Source of the DNA: Adineta ricciae
Taxonomy: Eukaryota; Rotifera; Eurotatoria; Adinetida; Adinetidae
Direction: 5' to 3'
DNA length: 64,000 nt
Assembly: GCA_905250025.1 (NCBI GenBank)
Contig: CAJNOJ010000135.1
Coordinates: 62,001 to 126,000 of the forward strand
The translations under genes were made by a program, and so were the position numbers. Shown here piece after piece: positions 27,801-39,800 of the stretch (positions are counted from its first letter, which is position 1; every line of letters begins with the position of its first letter). A model generated the notes under the pieces. It was not told where the DNA came from, searched no databases, and saw nothing but the letters and a program-made list of their open reading frames with translations.

Positions 27801-30800
27801 AGAAAAAGTCTTAGAGTTTTTTTTATACATAAACATTCTTTTCTAGGAGACTATCTCAACAACAACTGAAGTGGAACAACAACCGGCATTACAAGTGACA
27901 GCTGATGCATCGTCAACACAACCAAAAGTAGAGGAACAAGTAAGTGATCTTTGTTGTGCTGTTATTGTGTGTTGTGATCTCATATGCGCGATCGAACTAC
28001 TAAAATGAGCACGAGAAATGATTATTGTTCCTACTTCGTTACAATAATCGATATATTTTGATTGCGTGATTGTGCGAATGAAAATATGAACGTGTTTTTA
28101 GTCGTCTAAAACTACCGTGATCGAATCCGTTCGTGAAAAGCCGCAAACGACTACGCAAACTGTAATCGAAGAGGAAACCATTCTTGAGGAAAAGCCACAT
28201 CAGGCCACGAAACCTCAAGAGACTGTTGTAGAGAAACCAAAAGCACCTACAACTGATACGATAGTTACGACTGTTGAAGAAGTTTTAATTGAGAAGCTGA
28301 AACGACCAACTACGACAATTGAAGAAGTTATTGTAAAACAACAAACACCAATTCCAACTAAATCTGAAAGTACCGATACAATCGAAGAAGAAGAAACAAT
28401 CGTGACACAGAATTTTCCTCAGATGCAATATGACGCTCCTAAAGAATCAACTGTCAAAACAGAGAAAACGATTTCTGCTGAACAACCAAAAGTAGAGTAT
28501 CACGTTCACGAAGAGATTGTACCGACACCTGAAACTGGTGCCACCGTGACAGAAACTGTCACTACTACCACTACCACTACCATAGATCAAGCTATAAATC
28601 ATCCAACTAAACCTTCGGAAACAAAGCCCATTATTGAAGAAGTGACGACCACAGAGAAAGTCTCGATCGAAAAACCGAAACCATCCGTTGCTATAATCGA
28701 AGAGATGACGACTAATGAAGAATTCATTGAGCAAAAGAAAGCTACTGATCTCAAGCAACCATCCGTAACGACTTCTGTTGAAGAGACACGTGTTATTGAA
28801 CAGAAGCCAACAGTGACTGTCATGGAAGAAAGTAAAACCGAAACAAAACCACAAACTGTCGAATCAATCATAACAACTAAAGAAATTGCCGTTGGGCAAC
28901 CAGAACAACCAACTGTTGCCACGAAAGCAACTGTCGAAGATATCACCACTACAATTGAACAAAAACCCGCTATTGAGGAAAAGGCACCCGCACCAAAAAC
29001 AGTAGAGAGAAGTGAGATAATCCAAGAACAGCTTACTGTCACTGAGCAACCCATCGTTACAACCGGATTGGAAACAAAGCCTGACATTCGTACAGCTATT
29101 ACAACCGCTGAAGTAGTTCTGGCAGAACAACCTACAGCAACTATAGAAGAAGTCACGACCACAGAAGAGCAGATCATCAACCGTCCTCAAGAAAATAGCA
29201 CGATTGAAGAGCAGTATACTATAACGCAGCAACAGACCCCCAAACAACAAGTCGAAACTAAACCTGAAACAGCAACAACAACTACTACAACTATCACGGA
29301 AGAAGTTACTGTTGAACAGCCAAAACAACCTTCGGCAACTATCGAAGAGGTCACAACTACCGAAGAAGTTATCGAGCGCCGACATGGCGTACCCTCTACT
29401 GTCGAGGAAATCGTCACGGCTGAGAAACCTACTGAAAAAGTTACGACTACAGTCGAAGAACAACGTATCACTGAGCAGAACGCTCCGGTAAAGACAATCG
29501 AACAAACTGAAACTATAGAAGAAGAGGTTACTACTGCTGAACAACCAAAAGTAGAACAGACTGTCACAAGAGAAATCGAAACTAAACCTGAAACAGCAAA
29601 AACAACTACTACTACTGTCACTGAAGAAGTTACTGTTGAACAGCCAAAACAACCTACAGCAACTATCGAAGAGGTCACAACTACCGAAGAAGTTATCGAG
29701 CGCCGACATGACGTACCCTCTACTGTTGAGAAAATCGTCACGGCTGAGAAACCTACTGAAAAAGTTACGACTACAGTCGAAGAACAACGTATCACTGAGC
29801 AGAACGCTCCGGTAAAGACAATCGAACAAACTGAAACTATAGAAGAAGAGGTTACTACTGGTGAACAACCAAAAGTAGAACAGACTGTCGCAGGAGAAAT
29901 CGAAACCAAACCTGAAACAGCAAAAACAACTACTACTACTGTCATTGAAGAAATTACTGTTGAACAGCCAAAACGACCTACAGCAACTGTCGAAGAAATC
30001 ATCAAACGTCCTCAGGAAATACCCTCTACTGTTGAGGAGATCATAACGGTTGAAAAACCTACTGAAAAAGTTACGAGTACAGTAGAAGAACAACGTATCA
30101 CTGAACAAAGCGCTCCGGTAAAGACAATCGAACAAACTAAAACTGTAGAAGAAGAGGTTACCACTGCTAAGCAACGAAAAGCAGAACAGACTGTTACAGG
30201 AGAAATCCAAACTAAACCTGAAACAGCAATGACAACTACTACTACTGTCACTGAAGAAATTACCGTTGAACAACCAAAAGTAACCGGCGAAGAAAGTATT
30301 GTGCGTCCTCAGGAAAAACCTTCTCTGGTTCAAGAAGTTACTATGACTGAAGAAGAACGCATAATTGTAGAAGAGCAATTTATGGCTGCTGAACAGGCAA
30401 AAGTAGAGCAAGCGAATATCACAAAAGAAATCGAAACCAAACCTGAAATCACTAATACTACTACAACTAGAGAAGAAATGGTACTGGAACAACCGAAACA
30501 ACCAATCGCAAGCATAGAAGAAGCTACTACCACGGAAGAGATTGTTGAGCGACCACGAGAAATAACTTCTGTTGTGAAAGAAGTCGCAACGAATGAGAAA
30601 CCTAAAGAAAAACCTGTGGCAATCGTGGAAGCGAATGAACTTGCCGAAGAGCAGGATACTGTTGTTGAGCAACCAAATCTCCAAGAAGTCGAAACGAAAC
30701 CTCAAGTAAGCACGAGAAGAATCGTAACTGAAGAAATTGTCGAGCATCCACATGAAATACCCTCTACGATTGAGGGAATCGCAAAGTTTGAAAAGCCGAC

Positions 30801-33800
30801 CGAAAAAGTTATGACTACAATAAAAGAAGAGTTAACCGTCGCGCAACAACCAACTGTGAAACAAACTATCACGGACGAATTTGCCGTTGAACAACCGAAG
30901 ATAGCTACCGAAGAAATTGCGGAGCATCCTCAGGAAAAACCGTCTGTTGTTGAGAAAGTCTTTACAACTGAAGAGGAACATGTTATTGAGCAAAAAATAC
31001 CCGTGGCCACAATTGAAGCAAGTAAAGCAGTGCAAGAACAATCTATCCCTATCGAGCAACCAGAAATGAAACAAACTGTCACAAAAGAAATCGAAACTCG
31101 ATCTGAAACAATGACCACAGGCGCAAAAGAAATTTTAGCTGAACAACCAACTGTTACGCAAACTGTCACGGAAGAGGTCGTTGTTGAGAAGCCGAAACAA
31201 CCTACGGCAACTATCGAAGAGCTCACCACCACAGAAGAAGTTATCGAGCGCCGACATGACGTACCCTCTACTGTTGAGGAGATCATGACGGTTGAGAAAC
31301 CTACTGAAAAAGTTACGACTACAGTCGAAGAACAACGTATTACTGAGCAGAATGCTCCGGTAAAGACAATCGAACAAATTGAAACTGTAGAAGAAGAGGT
31401 TACTACTACTGAACAGCAAAAAGCAGAACAGACTGTCGCAGGAGAAATCGAAACTAAACCCGAAACAACAACAACAACTACGACTACTGTCACTGAAGAA
31501 GTTGTTGCTGAGCAACCGAAACAACCTACGGCAACTATCGAAGAGGTCACAACTACCGAAGAAGTTATCGAGCGCCGACATGAGATACACTCTACCGTTG
31601 AGAAAATCATCACGGCTGAGAAACCTACAGAAAAAGTTACGACTACAGTCGAAGAACAACGTATCACTGAGCAGAATGCTCCGCTAAAGACAATCGAAGA
31701 AACTGAAACTATAGAAGAAGAGGTTACCACTACTGAACAACCAAAAACAGAACAGACTGTTACAGAACAAGTCGAAACTAAACCTGAGACAGCAACAACA
31801 ACTACTACTGTCACTGAAGAAGTTGTTGCTGAGCAACCGAAACAACCTACAGCAACTATCGAAGAGCTCACCACCACAGAAGAAATTATCGAGCGCCCAC
31901 ATGAAGTACCCTCTACTATTGAGGAGATCATGACGGTTGAGAAACCTACTGAAAAAGTTACGACTACAGTCGAAGAACAACGTATCACTGAGCAGAACGC
32001 TCCAGTGAAGGCAATCGAAGAAACTGAAACTATAGAAGAAGAGGTTACCACTGCTGAACAGCCAAAAGTAGAACAGACTCTTACAGGAGAAATCGAAACT
32101 AAACCTGAAACAGCAACAAACACTACTACAACTATCACGGAAGAGTTCGTTGTTGAGCAACCAAAACAGCCTACAGCAACTATCGAAGAGCTCACCACCA
32201 CAGAAGAAATTATCGAGCGCCGACATGAGGTACCTTCTGCTGTTGAGAAAATCGTCACAGCTGAGAAACCTACTGAAAAAGTTACCACTACAGTAGAAGA
32301 ACAACGTATTACTGAGAAGAATGCTCCGGTAAAGACAATCGAACAAATTGAAACTGTAGAAGAAGAGGTTACCACTGCTGAACAGCCAAAAGTAGAACAG
32401 ACTGTTACAGGAGAAATCGAAACTAAACCTGAAACAGCAAAAACAACTGCTACAACCATCACGGAAGAGATCGTTGTTGAGCAACCAAAACAGCCTACAG
32501 CAACTATTGAAGATATCACAACCACAGAAGAAGAAACCATCAAGCGTCCTCAGGAAAAATCTGTTATAGTAAAAGAAATCGCCACAGTGGAACAAGAGAT
32601 ACCAGTGAGAACGGAAAGCGAAGAAGTTGCGTTTCAAAAGCCAAAGGAAACCAGCACAAAAACAGAAGAGATTTTTGAGCGTATTATTGAACAGAAAACT
32701 CCAGTGGCAACTGTCGAAGAAAGTGAAACTGTAGAAAAGCAGTTTCAAGTCGCTGAGAAGCCGACTGTTACAGAAGAAATCGAAAGTAAACCTAGAAAAA
32801 GTACAACTATCACGACAAGTGAAGAAGTTACTAAGTTCGAAGAAGAACGTGATACTGAGGAAACAGCACCCGTGACAACAACCGAAGAGAATGTAACTGT
32901 GGAACAAATTATCAGAAGAGAAGTTGAAAGTAAACCGGAAACAAGCACAACTACAGAGAAAATCACTGAAGAACAGTCCATTAGTCGGGATGAAATTACC
33001 TCGACCACGGAAAAAGTTGAAGAGAGCAAACCTCAAAAAGAAGCAGTCACTACAATTGATGAGGAGAGTATGGTTGAAGAACAAGCGCCAATTATAAGAA
33101 AGGAAGAAATCCAATTTCTAGAACAAACACCTGGTCGAAAGGCGATTGTCGAGGAGGCTCAACCATTCCCCGATAGTACTTCTATAGAAGAAGTAACCAC
33201 TGTTGAGTCGTTCGAAGAACGTCCTAAAGAAGGAACGAAACCTACAAGTACTATTGAAGAAACATTAACTACGGAAGAACTTGTAGAAGAAAAACCGATC
33301 CAGGAGATAACAACTAAGATTCCAAAAGCAGAAATCCAACAAACAGCCACTGAACAAAACGTTATAACAAATGAAACAATCCCAATTGTTGCGGAGGATT
33401 CAGTGGAAGAAATTCGAGCACCTAGTAAAACAACATCATTGATTGAAGAAGTGACAACAGTTGAAGAAATTCTAGAAGAAAAACCAAAACCATCAACGGT
33501 AATTATCGAAGAAGTGACTACAACAGAAGATATCACTGAAGAAGAAACAACGCCACGTATAGAAGAAGTAGTAGAAGAAGAAATAACAGAACCGATTACC
33601 GAAGAAACAAGAAAACCGACTGAAAAACTACAATCGAAAGTTGAAGAATCACTCGTTCAAAACGAAACACTCAATTTCGAAGAAGAGAAAGTAAGCGTGC
33701 TACATGCCGCCGTCAATAGAACGCGCTGCCGCATTAGAATCGCTTGTAGTTCGAACTAGACGGATTGATATCTCGGCGTGACTACGCTTTCATGCCTGTA

Positions 33801-36800
33801 GCTACTATGCAGGCTTCATCAAGCTTTTCACTTTTTCTTTCGCATGATAACTGCAATAATATTCGTATACTTTGAAACGTATCATTTTAGCAAACACAAC
33901 CGAACGTCGCACCTGTCAAACGAGTTGATGAAAACAGTAATATCACATTGAAAGTTGAAACACCAACCAGTAAAAACATCGTTATCCTAAAAGACGGTGT
34001 TCACGTAACTGAATCTGATCATATACATATCAAACCTCTTTCATCAACTGTAACGCAAATTGAAATCGTCAAGGCTAAACCGGAAGACGAAGGAGAATAT
34101 ACGATTGTTGTTGATGAACAAGAACAACCTCTCATAAAACTCGAGGTTACACCTAAACCAGTCATTCGACAAGAAATGCAATTACCAAAGACTAAGTTCA
34201 ATGAAAAAGAGACTTTGACTATTGTCTGTCAATTCGATGCTGCACCTGAAGAACCATTCGTTTTTCTTCATAACGAGCAACTCATTGTTCCCGATTCTCG
34301 TGTGACAACTACTATCGAAGATAATAAATATACTATAGTCGTCAAAGATCTTCGTCCCGAAGATGAAGGTGTTTATACACTTAAATCAGATCATTTGGTT
34401 CTCGATACACCAACGATAACTGTTGCATCAGAAGAAAAGAAACCAGAGACTGAAATAGCAACAACAACAGTCCAGCAAGAGCAAAAAGTCGTTACAGTCA
34501 CACCCGAACAACAAGAAAAAACAGAAACTGTAAAAGTCGAGGTAAGTGTTTTTCGATGCGAATCTAGAACATCGTGTGTTTCGTTCAAATTCAACAAAAT
34601 TCGCTTGTTCGTAGACAGCAAAAGTCGATATTGATATGCCGGTACACGAAGTTGAAGAAACTAGTACAGTCACTCTCACCATTGAAAAACCACAAGATAC
34701 AACAACAAAGGATGTTGTTCTACTCAAGAATGGAGAAGAACTCAAACCATCCGATCATGTCAAGATCACATCCAAATCACCAACAACCACCGAAGTGCAA
34801 ATCGTCAAAGTCAAACCAGAAGATGAAGGTGATTATACAGTTGAAGTCAAAGGTGTCGAGCAACCACTTGTTCGACTGAAAGTTCATCCAAAACCAGTGA
34901 TTCGACAAGAGATGCAATTACCAAAGACACGATTCAACGAAAAAGAAACCTTGACTATCGTTTGTCAATTCGATGCGGTTCCTGAAGAACCCTTTGTGTT
35001 TCTTCACAATGATCAACCGATTGTTCCTGATTCACGTGTGACGACATCAGAAGAAGGAAAGCTGTTTACCATAGTTGTAAAAGATCTTCGTCCGGAAGAT
35101 GAAGGTGTCTATACACTGAAATCAGATCATTTGATTCTTGATACGCCAACCATTACAGTTGCAGCCGAAGAGAAGAAACCGGAAACAGAAACAACAACAG
35201 TAGTCGAAGAGGAAGAAACGATCACAGTCGCACCGCAACAAGAACAACCTAAAACGACCATTGACGAAGTGAAAACTACTACCGAAGTAATAGAAAATAA
35301 ACAGGTAAGTTTTTTCTTGATCGTTCGTTTTTCAAGCTCTCGCTAATATTCCTTGTGGTTATTCAGCTTGAAAAACCGCTCGAATCTCCTGTTCAAGAAG
35401 TTGAAGAAACGACGACTGTCACGATGACTGTTGAATTACCCGAAGGCACTTCGCACAAAGAGATCATTCTCTTAAAAGATAATGAAGAGGTCAAACCCTC
35501 CGAACACATCAAAATCGGACAAACGACTTCAACTACCACTGAAATTCAAATCGTAAAAGTCACACCCGAAGACGAAGGCACATACACTGTCAGTATCGAT
35601 AATCAGCAACAACCTTTAGTCGAATTAAAGGTTATTCCAAAACCTATCGTTCGCCAAACGATGGATATCCCACAAACAACGTTTAACGAGGGAGAAACAT
35701 TGACTATCAAATGTCAATTCGATAGTATACCAGAAGAAACGTTCAAATTCTTGTTAAACGAACGACCACTCGTTTCGAACGATAGAATCACGACTACTGT
35801 GAAAGATAATACGTATATCATCGAAGTGAGAAATTTGATACCGGAAGAAGACGAAGGTGTCTATACATTGAAATCCGAACATTTGATTCTTGACACGCCA
35901 TCGATCACTGTACGTCGAATTGATCGAAAAGAAAACGAAAATGTCGTCGAAGAAATCGAAGAAGAAACGATTACGGTCGAATCCGTGAAAAAGCCCGAAA
36001 TAACCGAAATCGAAATCGTTGAAAAACAAGAAGAGAAAGTAAGTCGCACGTCAGAAATCTGCACATACATAAATCAATCGTTTTCTCTATTTGAAACATT
36101 CGTTCAAATTACTAGTTCGATTCGTATGTCTTTTTGCAGTTACCTGAAACTACCGTAACGAAAACAGAAGAAACATCAACTATCGAAACTTCTGTAAATG
36201 TCGAAACACCGGCACCTGTTCAAACAGCAACAGTGACTGAAATTGTTGAAGAACAAGTACGAGTAACGAATATGATATTCGTAGAAAGAAGAAAATGAAA
36301 TATCGTTCTTTTCTAGCCGATTGAAACCAAAGTTGTCGAAGAAAAAGTAACGACAGAAGAAGTGCAAACAATTCAACCAACGGTTTCAAGTGAACAAGTC
36401 GAAGAGATTACTGTAATTATCATTTCTGCACGCTACTTCCTCGTAACTCTTAATGAGAAACTATCTATCTTGTAAATCAAAAGACAGGCAGTATTATGTA
36501 TAAACATACTTATATCATAGTGACTATATAGTCGGATAATTCTATATATTTTCGCACTAATTTAACGATTACCTTCCAAAAATACTAAAACACACCGCAT
36601 ATCGAGAGGAGATTATTCACCTTATACAACGGAATATAAGTTGAGCATACAGTTACGACGCTCAAAGTATATCCTCTTGCATCGTGTTCATCACACAAAA
36701 GCTACTTGAGACGAGATGTAATTAATAAAACTTTCTAATTTAAATACTATACAGATCGATACATCGAAGTTTTACGCAATGGGAAATCGCATTTTCTTTC

Positions 36801-39800
36801 TAAAATCATCTTTTAGTCATTCGTTCAAGAAGAAACACAGAACGTTGTATCCAAACCTGCTCCCACTATCGAAGAAGAGCAACCAAAACCTGTGGAAGAG
36901 AAGCCAGTTCAACCAGAGCAACCGAAACCTATTGAAGAGAAGCCAGCTCAAGAGGAGCAACCGAAACCTGTGGAAGAGAAGCCAGTTCAACCAGAGCAAC
37001 CGAAACCTATCGAAGAAGAACAACCTAAACCAGTGGAAGAAAAGCCAGTTGAACAACAACAACCAAAACCTGTTGAACAAGAGCAACCGAAACCTGTTAA
37101 AGAAGAACAACTAACACCTGTGGAAGAGAAACCAGTTCAACAAGAACAACCGAAACCTGTTGAAGAAGAACAACCAAAACCTGTGGAAGAAAAGCCAGTT
37201 GAACAAGAGCAACCAAAACCTGTTAAAGAAGAACAACTAACACCTGTGGAAGAGAAACCAGTTCAACAGGAGCAACCGAAACCTATTGAAGAGAAACCAG
37301 TCGAACAAGAACAACCGAAACCTGTTGAAGAAGAACAACCAAAACCTGTGGAAGAAAAGCCAGTTGAACAAGAGCAACCAAAACCTGTTCAAGAAGAACA
37401 GCCTAAACCAGTAGAAGAAAAACCAGTTCAACTAGAGCAACCGAAACCTATTGAAGAGAAGCCAGTTCAACAGGAGCAACCGAAACCTGTTGAAGAAGAA
37501 CAACCAAAACCTGTGGAAGAGAAGCCAGTTCAACAAGAGCAGCCTAAACCAGTAGAAGAAAAACCAGTTGAACAAGAACAACCAAAACCTGTGGAAGAGA
37601 TGCCAGTTCAACAGGAGCAACCGAAACCTGTTGAAGAAGAACAACCAAAACCTGCGGAAGAGAAGCCAGTTCAACAAGAGCAGCCGAAACTAGTAGAAGA
37701 AAAACCAGTTGAACAAGAGCAACCGAAACCTGTTGAAGAAAAACCAGTCGAACAAGAACAACCTAAACCTGTGGGAGAAAAACCAGTCGAACAACAGCAA
37801 CCGAAACCTGTTGAAGAAGAACAACCAAAACCTGCGGAAGAGAAGCCAGTTCAACAAGAGCAGCCGAAACCAGTAGAAGAAAAACCAGTTGAACAAGAAC
37901 AACCAAAACCGGTAGAAGAAAAACCAGTCGAACAACAGCAACCGAAACCTGTTGAAGAAAAACAACCAAAACCTGTGGAGGAGAAGCCAGTTGAACAAGA
38001 GCAACCAAAACCTGTTCAAGAAGAACAGCCTAAACCAGTAGGAGAAAAACCAGTCGAACAAGAACAACCGAAACCAGTTGAAGAAGAACAACCTAAACCA
38101 GTGCAAGAAAAGCCAGTTGAACAAGAACAACCAAAACCTATGGAAGAGAAGCCAGTTGAACAAGAGCAGCCGAAACCAGTAGAAGAAAAGCCTGTTGAAG
38201 AAGAGAAACCGACACCGGCTGAACAGATTGAATCGAAAGTTGTGGAAGAAGAAATCATAGAAATAATCGAAGAAGAACAACCGAAAGAAGTCAAACAATC
38301 GGAGGAAAAAGTATGAATAATACAAAACGGAACTTCTTTTATCGGGTTCACATGTAATACTTATTTTAGCTGATCGACAAAGAAGATATCGAAGGGGAAA
38401 AAGTTCAAGTCAAGCAAGAGGAAGTACTTGTTACGGTTGAAGCTGAGAAACCGATTGAAGAAAAAAAAGAGGTTACTACAAAGGAAGTCGAAGTAAGTTT
38501 GACTGACGAAAGATCGGTAATACATTTGCCGAATTGTTTTCAGCTTGAAGAAACTACCGAAATCGAAACTCCAGTTCACGAGGTTGAAGAAAATTCAGCT
38601 GTGACTCTTACAATTGATAGACCTTCGCGCGAGATTACTCTTCTCAAAGATAATGAAAAGATCACGCCTTCCGAACACATCAAAATAGTTGAAACGTCAC
38701 CGACTAGTACCGAAATACAAATCAATAAAGCTAAACCGCAAGACGAAGGAATCTATAGCGTAATTACCGATAATAAACAGCAGCCATTGATGCAACTAAA
38801 GGTTATACCTAAACCTGTCGTTCGTCAAACGATGGTCATTCCTCAAACAACGTTCAACGAAGGGGAAACATTGACTATCAAATGTCAGTTCGATACTATA
38901 CCAGAAGAAACGTTCAAATTCTTGATAAACGAACAACCTTTGGTACCTAATGATCGTATTTCGACTACAATAGAAGATATGACATATACAATTGTGGTCA
39001 AAAATTTGAAACCAGAAGATGAAGGTGTATACACACTGAAGTCGGAACATTTGATTCTTGACACACCATCGATTACCGTTGTGTCCAAACCAAAGCAAAC
39101 AAAACAGACTGAAACAACCGAAATCGTTGAGGTGCAAGAAGAAGCACCTGTTGGGGAAGAGAAAACGGAAATCGTGAGTGGATGATTAAATAATAAACGC
39201 TTTTGAATGAATTCGCTCGATCGAGATAAACAAGCTTTTGTGATTCAAAATATTTCTCTTCTTTTAGCCGCAAACAGTTGAGGAGACGGAAGTCGAAGAA
39301 ACAATTGTTACTGAGGAAATTCCGCGACCTCATGAAGTAACTACTACCGAAATCGTAGAAGAAACAGTTGTGGTTGAACAACCACAAGTAAGAAATATTC
39401 AACAATCAGGAAAGCTCACATCTTGAGTGATTAATTGTTTTTTTAAGGAGACCAAAAAGGAAACTCCTGAGTTGCCTGTTCAAGAAGTTGAAGAAACTAG
39501 TACAGTCACTCTCACCATTGAAAAACCACAAGGTACAACAATAAAGGATGTTGTTTTACTCAAGAATGGAGAAGAACTCAAACCATCCGATCATGTCAAG
39601 ATCACATCCAAATCGCCAACTACAACCGAAGTTGAGATTAAGAAGGTGAAACTCGAGGATGAAGGCGATTACACTGTGAAAGTGAAAGGTGCTGAACAGC
39701 CACTTGTTCGACTGAAAGTTCATCCAAAACCAGTGATTCGACAAGAGATGCAATTACCAAAGACAAGATTCAACGAGAAAGAAACCTTGACTATCGTTTG

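Larger units (their letters stand above)
27602..33690 (+). other. PEVT/PEVK-like disordered spring region
   Basis: Exons 27602-27787, 27847-27939 and the 5.6-kb exon 28102-33690 (1863 codons) encode sequence made almost wholly of Thr, Glu, Val, Pro, Lys, Ile and Gln, with no Cys or Trp and no predicted fold. Typical stretches are VEQPKQPTATIEEVTTTEEV and EKPTEKVTTTVEEQRITEQN. The composition resembles the PEVK springs of titin and the PEVT repeats of nematode TTN-1, where such chains act as entropic springs. An array of 108-residue repeats lies in the middle. All three exons are phase 0-0. The antisense strand is open over long distances only because of the codon bias. Confidence 0.85.

Noticed and set aside
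28864-30753. 629-codon open frame on the minus strand (and similar frames at 30930-32543 and 31684-33114)
   Set aside because: Antisense shadows of the PEVT repeat: the biased codon set of Thr/Glu/Val/Pro rarely produces antisense stops. The products are Phe/Cys/Ser-rich with the same 108-residue periodicity and no start or splice context.
36880-38215. Short regularly spaced repeats resembling a CRISPR array
   Set aside because: The repeats are contiguous, in frame and coding, with no unique spacers; the genome is eukaryotic.
37690-38325. 211-codon minus-strand frame rich in Phe, Leu, Trp
   Set aside because: Exact antisense of the Lys-Pro-Val-Glu repeat exon; the low-complexity product has no independent evidence.
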